Positions 42,868 to 51,427 of a stretch of 64,000 bases of DNA are shown piece by piece. The position numbers were made by a program, and so were the translations under genes. The first letter of the stretch is position 1. Each line of letters begins with the position of its first letter. The DNA is from Niveispirillum irakense DSM 11586 (GTDB lineage Bacteria; Pseudomonadota; Alphaproteobacteria; Azospirillales; Azospirillaceae): positions 496,001 through 560,000 of the forward strand of contig NZ_KE386933.1 of the NCBI RefSeq assembly GCF_000429645.1, written 5' to 3'. The notes beneath the pieces are model-generated. The model was not told where the DNA came from and did not search any database. It saw only the letters and a program-made list of their open reading frames with translations.

Positions 42868-43799
42868 TGACAGGCGGGGAGGGGACGGTGCAGGACGGCA
42901 TGGCCGATGCCATCTGGCGTCGGCGTGCGACCTATGCCAGCGTCGCGGTTGCCATGACGCTGATCGCGGCCAAGCTCGCCACCTATATGGTGACGGATGC
43001 GGTTTCCATCCTCTCTTCCCTGATCGACAGTTCGGTTGATCTGCTGGCTTCCGTGGTTACCCTGCTGGGCGTGGCGCAGGCGCTGCAGCCGCCCGACCAC
43101 ACCCACCGGTTCGGCCATGGCAAGGCGGAACCGCTGGCCGCCTTGGCGCAGGCGGCCTTTGTTGCCGGTTCCGGTGTGTTTCTGGGCTATGAGGGGATTG
43201 GCCGCATGGTCGATCCGCGACCCGTGGTGGAAACCCGGTTCGGCATTGCCGTCATGCTGTTTTCCATGGTCCTGACCACACTGCTGCTGCTGTTCCAGCG
43301 CTGGGTGATCCGGCGGACCGGGTCCATGGCGATTGATGCCGACCGGCTGCATTATAGCGGCGATCTGTTCATGAATGCCGCGGTCATCGCCGCCCTGGTT
43401 CTAACGGCCTGGACAGGTTGGCCGCTCTGGGACCCTCTGTTCGCGCTGGGCATTGCCGGCTTCCTGGTCTGGGGCGCGACCCGTATCGTCCGCACCGCCC
43501 TGGATGTGCTTATGGACCGGGAATTGCCGGACGAGGAGCGGCAGCGTATCAAGGATATTGTCCGGGGGCATGCCCAGACGCGCGGCCTGCACGATCTGCG
43601 CACCCGTTCCACCGGCACCGGCCAGCATGTGGAGTTCCACTTGGAGCTGGACCCGGACCTGACACTGGCCCAGGCGCATGACATCACCGACGAGATCGAG
43701 CGGGAATTGCGCGCCGCCTTCCCGACGGCTGAATTTGCCATCCACCAGGAACCGGCGGGCCTGGAGGATGAGCGTCTGGATCACCGGTTGCGCAAGTGA
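42867..43799 (+). CDS. Cation diffusion facilitator (FieF/CzcD-type metal efflux)
   Basis: A 310-residue protein with six transmembrane helices. The metal site is visible as SLIDSSVDLLAS (DxxxD, helix II) and DADRLHYSGDLFMN (HxxxD, helix V), typical of the FieF (Zn/Fe/Cd) group. HRFGHGKAEPLAALAQA follows helix II. The C-terminal domain ends ELDPDLTLAQAHDITDEIE. It exports divalent metal by proton antiport. ATG 42867 overlaps the pdxH stop by one base. Confidence 0.92.
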   Translation: MTGGEGTVQDGMADAIWRRRATYASVAVAMTLIAAKLATYMVTDAVSILSSLIDSSVDLLASVVTLLGVAQALQPPDHTHRFGHGKAEPLAALAQAAFVAGSGVFLGYEGIGRMVDPRPVVETRFGIAVMLFSMVLTTLLLLFQRWVIRRTGSMAIDADRLHYSGDLFMNAAVIAALVLTAWTGWPLWDPLFALGIAGFLVWGATRIVRTALDVLMDRELPDEERQRIKDIVRGHAQTRGLHDLRTRSTGTGQHVEFHLELDPDLTLAQAHDITDEIERELRAAFPTAEFAIHQEPAGLEDERLDHRLRK

Positions 43800-43814
43800 A
43801 GGCACTGCTGGCGA

Positions 43815-44789
43815 TCATCGCCAGGCGCCCACCAGTTCCACCTCTTCCCCGCCCATGCCGCGTTTGAAAGCGGTCACACCCGGTGCGGCATCGGGCAGGA
43901 TGCCGCCCAGATCCAGCCATTCCCTTCCCTGTGCCTTCAGTTCCAGGGCGGCCCGCCACAGCAGCAGATTATGGGCGCGCGTCGTGCGGCCGGCAGCGCC
44001 GGCCCAGCCGATCTGATATGTGGCCGCCTTGCCATGGCCCAGCATCATGATGCCGGCCACTGGCACGCCATCCTTCATCGCCCGGAGCAGCAGGATGTCG
44101 CCATCCTTATACATGCCGGTCCGCATGCGGGTGACCAGGGCAGAGGAGGGGCCGCGATAGCCCTTGGCTGCCTTGTCTGCCTGATATTGCTCCAGCAGCC
44201 AGGGGATCTGCGCTGATCCGTCGCGGTCGATTTCCACTGCCAGGCCGGCGCGTTCCGCCTGGTTCAGCGCGTTGCGCCATTTCTGCGCCAGGCCGGCGCG
44301 CAAGCCCGCCTCATCCTGCCGCAGATCCAGCCAGATGGTGCGGTAGCCCGGCCCCTTGTCGCGCCGCCAGCCGGCCCAGCGCATCATGGCCTCTGCCTCT
44401 TCCCCCGCCGGCCATTCCGGCACCACGGCCACCCAGCAGAAGGGGCCGGGGCGATATTCCTGGCGCAGCAGCTTCATCACCGTGGCGAAGACCACCGGCT
44501 TGCGGGCGGCGGGCAGCAGCAGGGGGCCTCGATGCAGCCGCACCACCCGCACCAGTCGGGCAATGCGCTTTTCCGTCACCACCACCAGCCCCACGGGCCG
44601 GTCGGCCAGTTCGATGATGCCCAGCCGCGGGCGGGTGCGTTCGGTCGTGAACAGCGCCTGGGAATAGCCGAACCCCTGGGTCAGCGTGCTTTGCCCGCAA
44701 TCGGCCAGCAGGCGCGCCCATTCCGACAGGCGGCCCACATCCCAGACGATGCGGATGGGGGGCGGGGTTTCCGGCGTGGGGCTCGACAT
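43815..44789 (-). CDS. FemAB/GNAT-type aminoacyl- or acyltransferase
   Basis: A 324-residue protein with two GNAT-like halves. WRNALNQAERAGLAVE is the conserved helix of FemAB/Acetyltransf_6 proteins; later GIMMLGHGKAATYQIGWAG and LLLWRAALELKAQGREWLDLGGILPD complete the pattern. Relatives add amino acids to peptidoglycan precursors or act in polysaccharide export. The substrate is unknown. ATG 44789 is preferred to the TTG at 44798. It is divergent from epmA. Confidence 0.8.
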   Translation of the reverse strand: MSSPTPETPPPIRIVWDVGRLSEWARLLADCGQSTLTQGFGYSQALFTTERTRPRLGIIELADRPVGLVVVTEKRIARLVRVVRLHRGPLLLPAARKPVVFATVMKLLRQEYRPGPFCWVAVVPEWPAGEEAEAMMRWAGWRRDKGPGYRTIWLDLRQDEAGLRAGLAQKWRNALNQAERAGLAVEIDRDGSAQIPWLLEQYQADKAAKGYRGPSSALVTRMRTGMYKDGDILLLRAMKDGVPVAGIMMLGHGKAATYQIGWAGAAGRTTRAHNLLLWRAALELKAQGREWLDLGGILPDAAPGVTAFKRGMGGEEVELVGAWR

Positions 44790-44868
44790 GGGCGGCAAGG
44801 CATGACAGATCAGGGAATTATCCCGGCGAGAGTGCCCGGCTTTTCCATCCCCGTCGAGAACACAAGCG

Positions 44869-45921
44869 ATGCATCAACGCCCTGTCTGGTGGCACAAGGA
44901 CCATTTTTCCGCCAAGCGCCCGCATCTGGTGGTGCGTCAGCAGGTATTGCGCAGCCTGCGCCGCTGGTTCGAGGGGGAGGGGTTCGACGAGGTGGAGACG
45001 CCGGCCCTGCAGCTTTCACCGGGGCTGGAAGTCCATCTGATGGCGTTTGCCACCGATCTGGTCGGTCCCCATCCTGATGACCGCCGCCGGCTTTATCTCC
45101 ATACCAGTCCCGAATTCACGATGAAGAAGCTGCTGGCGGCGGGCGTGTCCCGGCTGTTCCAGCTTTCCCATGTCTATCGCAACGGGGAGCGCTCGCGCAC
45201 TCACCACCCCGAATTCACCATGCTGGAATGGTATCGCGCCGGGGCCGGCTATCGCGACCTGATGCAGGATTGCATTGCTTTGACGCGCGCAGCCTGCCGG
45301 GCGGCAGGCCGGGAAATGCTGCGCTTCCGGGGAACGGAAAGCGACCCTTTCGCGGAGTGGGAGGTGCTGACCGTGCAGGATGCCTTCCTGCATTATGCCG
45401 GGATCGACCTGCTGGCGACCGCGCCTGATCCGTTGCGCCCCGACCGTGATCGGCTGGCGGCGGAAGTGACGCGGATCGGTATCCGGGTGGCAGAAAGCGA
45501 TACGTGGGAAGACCTGTTTTTCCGCGTCAGCCTGGACCGGATCGAGCCGCATCTGGGCTTCGGTAGGCCCACCTTTCTGACCGATTATCCGGTTTCCATG
45601 GCTGCCCTGGCCCGTCCCCGGCCTGATGATCCGCGGGTGGCGGAGCGGTTTGAGCTATATGGTTGCGGGGTGGAACTGGCCAATGCCTTTGGGGAATTGA
45701 CTGACCCCGTGCTTCAGCGCCAGCGCTTCCAGGCCGATATGGCGGAAAAGCAGCGCATCTATGGGGAGGCCTACCCGATTGATGAGGATTTCCTGGCAGC
45801 CCTGGCCCATATGCCGGACAGCGCCGGCATTGCGCTGGGCTTTGACCGGCTGGTGATGCTGATCGCCGACGCGGCGGAAATTGATCAGGTCCTGTGGGCG
45901 CCGGTGATTCCGGCCACCTGA
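44869..45921 (+). CDS. epmA: EF-P (R)-beta-lysine ligase (PoxA/GenX/YjeA)
   Basis: A 350-residue protein with the class II lysyl-tRNA synthetase catalytic core and no anticodon-binding domain, which distinguishes EpmA from LysS. Motif 2 is VYRNGERSRTHHPEFTMLEWYRAG, and motif 3 is GIALGFDRLVML; LHTSPEFTMKKLL lies between. It attaches beta-lysine to elongation factor P, helping ribosomes pass proline runs. epmB and efp are not in the window. The gene ends at a terminator shared with pal. Confidence 0.93.
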   Translation: MHQRPVWWHKDHFSAKRPHLVVRQQVLRSLRRWFEGEGFDEVETPALQLSPGLEVHLMAFATDLVGPHPDDRRRLYLHTSPEFTMKKLLAAGVSRLFQLSHVYRNGERSRTHHPEFTMLEWYRAGAGYRDLMQDCIALTRAACRAAGREMLRFRGTESDPFAEWEVLTVQDAFLHYAGIDLLATAPDPLRPDRDRLAAEVTRIGIRVAESDTWEDLFFRVSLDRIEPHLGFGRPTFLTDYPVSMAALARPRPDDPRVAERFELYGCGVELANAFGELTDPVLQRQRFQADMAEKQRIYGEAYPIDEDFLAALAHMPDSAGIALGFDRLVMLIADAAEIDQVLWAPVIPAT

Positions 45922-45927
45922 TAAAAA

Positions 45928-45955
45928 AGGCGGCGCCGGAATGCCGGTGCCGCCT
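45928..45955. terminator. Bidirectional terminator between epmA and pal
   Basis: AGGCGGCGCCGG (45928-45939) pairs with CCGGTGCCGCCT (45944-45955), one G-T pair, 4-base loop. Leftward it runs into TTTTTT, a strong signal for pal; rightward only TTT follows. Confidence 0.8.
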
Positions 45956-45978
45956 TTGGCGTTTCAAAACGGAAGACT

Positions 45979-46512
45979 TCAGTTCACGACGCTGACGGCC
46001 CGGCGGTTTTGGGCCCAGACCGCATCGCCGGTGCCGGCCACGGCGGGACGTTCCTTGCCGAAGCTGACCGTCTGCAAGCGGCTGGCATCAATGCCCGCGG
46101 CCATCATATAGCGGCGCACACTGTCGGCGCGGCGCTGGGCCAGGGCAAGGTTATATTCGCGCGTGCCCCGCTCGTCGGCATGGCCTTCGATGGTCAGGGT
46201 GATGGCGGGGTTGGAGCGCAGGAAGCCGACCTGCTTGTCCAGCGTGGCGGCAGCCTCGGCCGATACCTCATACTGGTCCAGCGAGAAGAAAACCCGGTCG
46301 CCGATATTGGCGAGTTGCTGCTGCGGGGACAGGTTGCTGTCCAGGCCGCTGCTATCCACGGGGGCCGTGCCCACACCCTGCTGGCCGCTGCCATAGGGCG
46401 TGCTGTAGCCGCCTTCGCCGCCGGCCGATGCCTGACTGTCATCGTCACGCACGCTGCTGCACGCTGCCAGCATCATCAGGGGGGCCAGCAACAGGAGATG
46501 GGATCGCTTCAT
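45979..46512 (-). CDS. pal: Peptidoglycan-associated lipoprotein Pal
   Basis: A 177-residue protein. A lipobox MLAAC gives the lipidated Cys, a Gly/Ser-rich linker follows, then the OmpA-like peptidoglycan-binding domain with TIEGHADERGTREYNLALAQRRADSVRRYM. It anchors the outer membrane to peptidoglycan as part of Tol-Pal and supports constriction. ATG 46512 (after GAGAGAAG) is chosen; 46533 is possible. The rest of tol-pal is not adjacent, and both flanking genes point away from or end before it, so it is monocistronic here. Confidence 0.93.
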   Translation of the reverse strand: MKRSHLLLLAPLMMLAACSSVRDDDSQASAGGEGGYSTPYGSGQQGVGTAPVDSSGLDSNLSPQQQLANIGDRVFFSLDQYEVSAEAAATLDKQVGFLRSNPAITLTIEGHADERGTREYNLALAQRRADSVRRYMMAAGIDASRLQTVSFGKERPAVAGTGDAVWAQNRRAVSVVN

Positions 46513-46692
46513 GTGTCGCTTCTCTCGCTTCATTGTCGGCCACACCTTCCCGCATGACCACGGTCCTGCCGGTCCGCCATCACAAGACAGCGCAAGATTG
46601 CGGCTGTCTTGCGACAAAAGGCAGGCAGGGCCGGGGCGGATGGGGCCGCCGGGATGGGTAACACACCAACCACCCTGATCGGTTCCCCCGGA

Positions 46693-47283
46693 TCAGGCGT
46701 GGCCGACATCCACAGAAAGCATGGACAGGTCGATCCCAAGCTGGGCCAGGGCCCGGTCCCATTTGCTGTCCATGTCGGCATCGAACAGGATGCTGCTGTC
46801 GGCGGGCACGTTCAGCCAGCCATTGGCCTGCATTTCCTCGTCCAACTGGCCGGGGCCCCAGCCGGCATAGCCAAGGGCCAGCAGGGCCTGTTTCGGGCCG
46901 GTTCCCTCCGCCACGGCGCGCAGCACATCGACCGTTGCGGTCAGGACGACGCCATCGGCCACTTGCATGCTGCCTTCGCGCATATAATCGGCGCTGTGCA
47001 GCACGAAGCCGCGTCCCGATTCGACCGGCCCGCCGTAGTGGACACGCAAGCTGCCGCCCGCTGGCTGGTCAAGTTCGATCTTCAACTGGGCCAGAAGGTC
47101 GGGAAAGGCGATACCGTCGAACAGGCGGTTCACCACCAGACCCATGGCGCCATCGCCGGTATGGGCACAGATGTAAATGACGGTACGGGCGAAGCGGGGG
47201 TCGGGCATTTGCGGCATGGCGACCAGAAACTGGCCGACAAGGCATGCCGGGACGCCGATCTTGGCTGTGTTCTTCATGGGCAT
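46693..47283 (-). CDS. yqgE: YqgE/AlgH family protein
   Basis: A 196-residue protein with all family landmarks: LVGQFLVAMPQMPDPRFARTV, GAMGLVVNRL, HYGGPVESGRGFVLHSADY and LGYAGWGPGQLDEEM. The family is conserved in proteobacteria; its biochemical role is not settled (AlgH was linked to alginate regulation in Pseudomonas). Soluble, no signal peptide. It is divergent from the peroxiredoxin gene. Confidence 0.93.
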   Translation of the reverse strand: MPMKNTAKIGVPACLVGQFLVAMPQMPDPRFARTVIYICAHTGDGAMGLVVNRLFDGIAFPDLLAQLKIELDQPAGGSLRVHYGGPVESGRGFVLHSADYMREGSMQVADGVVLTATVDVLRAVAEGTGPKQALLALGYAGWGPGQLDEEMQANGWLNVPADSSILFDADMDSKWDRALAQLGIDLSMLSVDVGHA

Positions 47284-47325
47284 ATGCTCAAGGAAGGGTG
47301 GCCGATCCTATGATAACAGTCGTTC

Positions 47326-47339
47326 ACCCCATGTGGGGT
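47326..47339. promoter_or_regulatory. Perfect 14-base palindrome in the yqgE / peroxiredoxin divergent region
   Basis: ACCCCATGTGGGGT is self-complementary. It lies 43 bases upstream of the yqgE start and 122 upstream of the peroxiredoxin start, where an operator could sit. Its binding protein is unknown; it could also be chance. Confidence 0.3.
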
Positions 47340-47460
47340 AAATTCCTGTGATTTCCATGACCCGTCATCGACACCCCCGGAGTTCCGCTTGCCGCCCGGC
47401 GGGGGGCGGCCTAGAACCTTAACCCTATGTTCCATCACTCACCCTGTGGGGAGACCAAAG

Positions 47461-47943
47461 ATGTCCGTGAAGGTTGGCGATCATATTCCGTCGGTCACGC
47501 TGAAGCACCTGACCGAGTCGGGCATGCAGGAGATCAGCACCGACGATCTGTTCAAGGGCAAGAAGGTGGTCCTGTTCTCCGTCCCCGGTGCCTTCACCCC
47601 CACCTGCTCCGCCAAGCACCTGCCGGGCTTTGTCGAGCAGGCAGAGGCCCTGAAGGCCAAGGGTGTGGAAGAGATCGTCTGTCTGGCGGTCAATGACCCG
47701 TTCGTGATGCAGGCCTGGGGCAAGTCGGCCAATGTCGCCGGCAAGGTCACCATGCTGCCGGATGGCAATGGCACCCTGACCAAGGCTCTGGGCCTGGAAA
47801 TGGACGGCACGGCCTATAATCTGGGCCTGCGCGGCCAGCGCTTCGCCCTGGTGGCCGAAGATGGCGTGGTCACCCGCGTTGAGGTGGAGAAGCCCGGCGC
47901 GTTTGAAGTGTCCAGCGCCGATTACATCCTGAAGCATCTCTGA
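47461..47943 (+). CDS. Prx5-type peroxiredoxin
   Basis: A 160-residue protein. The peroxidatic Cys lies in VPGAFTPTCSAKHLPGF; FSVPGAFTP and the downstream GLRGQRFALVAEDGVV are typical of the Prx5 group, which reduces hydrogen peroxide and alkyl peroxides using thiols such as glutathione or glutaredoxin. ATG 47461 follows GGGGAG. It is followed by its own terminator. Confidence 0.93.
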   Translation: MSVKVGDHIPSVTLKHLTESGMQEISTDDLFKGKKVVLFSVPGAFTPTCSAKHLPGFVEQAEALKAKGVEEIVCLAVNDPFVMQAWGKSANVAGKVTMLPDGNGTLTKALGLEMDGTAYNLGLRGQRFALVAEDGVVTRVEVEKPGAFEVSSADYILKHL

Positions 47944-48000
47944 TCCTGCCGGCCCTTCACGCCCTTCTCAAGGGCTGATGGGCTTGCATGTTCTGCGCGT

Positions 48001-48047
48001 AAAGCCCATCATGGCCACCATCCCTGGCTGTGGTGGGCTTTTATTTT
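48001..48047 (+). terminator. Intrinsic terminator after the peroxiredoxin gene
   Basis: AAAGCCCATCA (48001-48011) pairs with TGGTGGGCTTT (48031-48041), one G-T pair, and is followed by TATTTTG, a T-rich tail. It overlaps the presumed start of the next gene. Confidence 0.7.
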
Positions 48048-48621
48048 GCTGGCCGCGAATCATTTCGACGTCATTGTCGCTTTCCTTCGACAGGTCGGCA
48101 TTGGTGTCCATGTCGGGGATTATGGGCCCGATGGCTTTCTGCCTGGCGTGCGGATCGTGGATGGTGCGCTGTGGGTCGATCCTGCCCATCTTTATATTTC
48201 TGGCGATCTGCTGCATGAGGCGGGGCATCTGGCGGTCATTCCCGGTCGCTATCGGGCCCAGGTGGGGTCGGATGTGACCGCCACGCTGGAGGCGGCATTG
48301 GACGATGATCCGGAGCCAGAGCCGATAAGCCGTGCCATTGCGGAGCGCGCCCTGGTGAGTGGGGAAGTGATGGCGCTGGCCTGGTCCTGTGCCGCGCTGA
48401 CGGCCTTGACCCTGCCGCTGGATACGGTCTTTTTCGAGAATAGCTACAAGATGGACAGTGCCGGCCACACGCGGCTGTTCCAACTGATCCATCAGGGGAA
48501 CTATCCGGGCCTGATGCACCTGATCGCCAATGGCATGACCGGCCCTTGCGGCATCGCCGCGCTGCTAAGCAACAGCAGCTTGCCACCATTCCCCACCATG
48601 ACGCGGTGGGTGCTGCCCTGA
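48046..48621 (+). CDS. Conserved-looking protein with HEAGH zinc-protease-like motif
   Basis: About 191 residues. DLLHEAGHLAVIP contains HExxH, a zinc-binding motif of metallopeptidases; a third ligand is not obvious. No signal peptide or membrane helix is clear. There is no ATG in frame; TTG 48046 is the best start, but it lies at the tail of the peroxiredoxin terminator, so start and promoter are uncertain; the frame is open from the peroxiredoxin stop. The final third (YPGLMHLIANGMTGPCGIAAL) is not recognised. Confidence 0.65.
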   Translation: MLAANHFDVIVAFLRQVGIGVHVGDYGPDGFLPGVRIVDGALWVDPAHLYISGDLLHEAGHLAVIPGRYRAQVGSDVTATLEAALDDDPEPEPISRAIAERALVSGEVMALAWSCAALTALTLPLDTVFFENSYKMDSAGHTRLFQLIHQGNYPGLMHLIANGMTGPCGIAALLSNSSLPPFPTMTRWVLP

Positions 48622-48633
48622 GAGGCGCTTTCC

Positions 48634-50316
48634 TTACAGCAGCGGTGGGGAAGAGAGCAGGCTTTCCGCCGCGGCGCGGGCGGCCTGGGTCACTTCTGCG
48701 CCGGACAGCATGCGGGCCAGTTCTTCCAGCCGCTCCGTCCGGGACAGGGGATGAACCTCCGTGACGGTACGCCCCCCGGCGGCCTTCTTACGCACCTGCC
48801 AATGGTGGGCGCCGCGTGCGGCCACCTGCGGGCTGTGTGTCACCACCAGCACCTGCAAATCATGGCCACCCAGCCGCGCCAGCCTTTCGCCAATGGCATC
48901 GGCCACGGCCCCACCGACGCCGGTATCCACCTCATCGAACACCAGGGTGGGTACGGTGCCGACCTGGGCCAGCACGACCTTCAACGCCAGCATGAAGCGG
49001 GCCAATTCACCACCGGAAGCGATCTTGGCCAGCGGGCCGGGCGGGGCACCGACATTGGTGGCCACCTGGAAGGCGACATCGTCGATGCCGCCGGGGCCCC
49101 AGCCTTCTTCTTCCAGCGGCGCCACCTTGGTGACGAATCGCGCCTTTTCCAGTTTCAGTGGCTTCAACTCGCCGGCGACGGCCTTGTCCAACTGTGCGGC
49201 AGCCTTGGTGCGGGCGGCGGACAGGGCCTTGGCGGCGGTGACATAGGCGGCCTTGGTGGTTTCGGCCTGACCGGCCAGCTTCTGCAACAGGTCGCCCTGA
49301 TCCTCGATCAAGGAGAGCTTGCGGCCCATCTCCGCCCGCAGCCCGACCAGCCCGTCCACATCCGTGCCATGTTTGCGTGCCGCAGCGCGCAGGGCAAACA
49401 GCCTTTCCTCAATCCGGTCCAGGTTGCCGCCGTCGCTATCCATGTCGGCAGACAAGGCCTGCAGGGACCGCGCCGCCTCACTGACATCATTGGCGGCTTC
49501 GTCCAGCGCGGTGATCACCGGATCCAGCCGGCCCCCGGCCCGCTCTGCCAGTCGTGACAAGGTGCGAAGCGCGCTGGCCAGCGCGCGTTCTGCGCCGCGC
49601 TCGCCGGATAACTCGCCATAGGCCTGGGTGATGCCGTCAATCAGCTTTTCGCGGTGCTGAAGTACCACGCGCTTTTCCGCCAGCGCGGTCTCTTCACCCT
49701 CTTCGGGGGCAAGCTGGTCCAGTTCCTCCACCGCGTGGCGCAGATATTCTTCTTCCGCGCGGGCGCGGGCGGCATCCTCGGCGGCGGTCAGGCGGGCCTG
49801 TTCCACCTGCCGCCATGCCCGCCAGGAAGCAGCCACCTGCTGGCCCTGCGTCGCGATCTGGGCGTAATCATCCAGCAGGTCGCGATGGGTGCGGGGGTCC
49901 AGCAGACCATGGGTATCAAACTGGCCGTGGACTTCCACCAGCGTCTCGCCCAGCCGGCGCAGCAGCGTGACGCCAACCGGCTGGTCGTTGATGAAGCAGC
50001 GCGACCGGCCATCCGCGGTCAGGGTCCGGCGGATAACCAGCGTGTCTTCCACCTCCAGCTCCTGCTCCCGCAGGATGGCGAAGGCGGGGTGGTCGGGCTG
50101 GCGGGACAGGTCGAATTCCGCCGTCACCCCGGCCTGGTCGCTGCCATGACGGACGAGGCTGCTGTCACCGCGGGCGCCAAGCGCCAGACCCAGCGAATCC
50201 AGAAGGATGGATTTACCGGCCCCCGTCTCCCCGGTCAGAACGCACAAGCCGGGCTGAAAGGCCAATGTCAGCCGTTCGATCAGGACGATGTCGCGGATCG
50301 AGAGGGTTACCAGCAT
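48634..50316 (-). CDS. recN: DNA repair ATPase RecN
   Basis: A 560-residue SMC-like protein. Walker A GETGAGKS near residue 32, LSLIDDQ-type coiled-coil arms in the middle (about 155-355), then the ABC signature region KIASGGELARFMLALK and Walker B TLVFDEVDTGVGG. RecN acts in double-strand-break repair with RecA, tethering DNA. The start ATG 50316 directly precedes the domain. It lies downstream of bamD in the same direction, the common order in alphaproteobacteria. Confidence 0.95.
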   Translation of the reverse strand: MLVTLSIRDIVLIERLTLAFQPGLCVLTGETGAGKSILLDSLGLALGARGDSSLVRHGSDQAGVTAEFDLSRQPDHPAFAILREQELEVEDTLVIRRTLTADGRSRCFINDQPVGVTLLRRLGETLVEVHGQFDTHGLLDPRTHRDLLDDYAQIATQGQQVAASWRAWRQVEQARLTAAEDAARARAEEEYLRHAVEELDQLAPEEGEETALAEKRVVLQHREKLIDGITQAYGELSGERGAERALASALRTLSRLAERAGGRLDPVITALDEAANDVSEAARSLQALSADMDSDGGNLDRIEERLFALRAAARKHGTDVDGLVGLRAEMGRKLSLIEDQGDLLQKLAGQAETTKAAYVTAAKALSAARTKAAAQLDKAVAGELKPLKLEKARFVTKVAPLEEEGWGPGGIDDVAFQVATNVGAPPGPLAKIASGGELARFMLALKVVLAQVGTVPTLVFDEVDTGVGGAVADAIGERLARLGGHDLQVLVVTHSPQVAARGAHHWQVRKKAAGGRTVTEVHPLSRTERLEELARMLSGAEVTQAARAAAESLLSSPPLL

Positions 50317-50359
50317 GACGTCACCGCATCCGGGAAGGGAAGGGGGCTTGGGAGAAGGG

Positions 50360-51187
50360 TTAGAACAGCCAGTCCACGGCGCGGGTCATGAAGGAGGGCT
50401 TTTCCCCCCGTTCCGTGCGCGAGATCAGGGCATAGCTGTACTGATACCACGTGCTGCCGGGATAATTATGCCCCAGCAAGGCGGCGTTCACCTGTGCCTC
50501 TTCGCGGATGCCAAGCGCCAGATAAGCCTCCACCATGCGATGCAGCGCCTCCGGCACATGGCTGGTGGTCTGATACTCGTCAATCACGCGGCGGAAGCGC
50601 TTGATGGCGCCCATATATTCACCGGTGGCGAGGTAGAAGCGACCGACCTCCATGTCCTTGCCGGCCAGATGATCGCGGGTCAGGTCGATCTTCAGCCGCG
50701 CGTCGCGGGCATAAGGCGTGGTGGGGAAGCGGCGCACCACCTCGTTCAGGGCGTTCAGCGCTTCATAGGTCGTGGACTGGTCGCGGCGCACATCGGTAAT
50801 CCGCTCATACTGGCACAGCGCCTTCAGATAGAAGGCGTAAGCCGCACTGCGGTTGCCGGGATGCAGCGAGATGAAGCGATCCAGCGCGGCGATGGCGTCA
50901 TCGTAGCGCAGCGCCTGATAATGGGAATAGGCGGACATAAGCTGCGCCCGCACAGCCCATTGGCTGTAGGGGTGCTGTCGTTCGACCTCGTCGAACAGCA
51001 GGGCCGCCTTTGTGTAGTTCCGGCTGTCGATGGCGTTCGACGCCTCGGCGTAGATCTGCTCCACCGGGCGTTCCACATAGGGAATCTCCTCCTTCTTGCC
51101 GGAGCAAGCGGTGAGGAACAGCAAAGCGGCCGGCACCATGTAACGGGCAACGGACAGCGGGCGGGTGGAACGAGGCGTACGAAGCAT
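50360..51187 (-). CDS. bamD: Outer-membrane assembly lipoprotein BamD
   Basis: About 275 residues. The lipoprotein signal ends FLTACSG; five TPR-like repeats follow (YVERPVEQIYAEASNAIDSRNY, LFDEVERQHPYSQWA, ALRYDDAIAALDRFISLHP). BamD is the essential partner of BamA in barrel insertion at the outer membrane. ATG 51187 gives a basic n-region; ATGs at 51214 and 51139 are possible. It sits between lpxC and recN. Confidence 0.93.
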   Translation of the reverse strand: MLRTPRSTRPLSVARYMVPAALLFLTACSGKKEEIPYVERPVEQIYAEASNAIDSRNYTKAALLFDEVERQHPYSQWAVRAQLMSAYSHYQALRYDDAIAALDRFISLHPGNRSAAYAFYLKALCQYERITDVRRDQSTTYEALNALNEVVRRFPTTPYARDARLKIDLTRDHLAGKDMEVGRFYLATGEYMGAIKRFRRVIDEYQTTSHVPEALHRMVEAYLALGIREEAQVNAALLGHNYPGSTWYQYSYALISRTERGEKPSFMTRAVDWLF

Positions 51188-51378
51188 CGGCAGGGACAAC
51201 CAAGCTGCGGGCATTAATGCGGGAAGCCTTATAGCACGCGTGGGACCGCACCCGCCAAGCGGCAAACTGTGCGAATGGCCCCAACCCGATCGCTTTTGCC
51301 GTTAAATCAGGGCGGAAGCGTGGCAGAGAGGCCTTTATCCGGCGTGTCCAGCCCTTTTCAGGGGTAGGGAGGCCAAGA

Positions 51379-51412
51379 AAAAGGGCGGGCCCTGTCGGGA
51401 ACCCGCCCTTTT
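51379..51412 (-). terminator. Intrinsic terminator of lpxC
   Basis: AAAAGGGCGGG (51379-51389) pairs with CCCGCCCTTTT (51402-51412). Read leftward, the stem runs into CCCTTTTTCTT. It ends the dcw-lpxC transcription unit before bamD. Confidence 0.8.
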
Positions 51413-51427
51413 CTGATCGATACTGAA

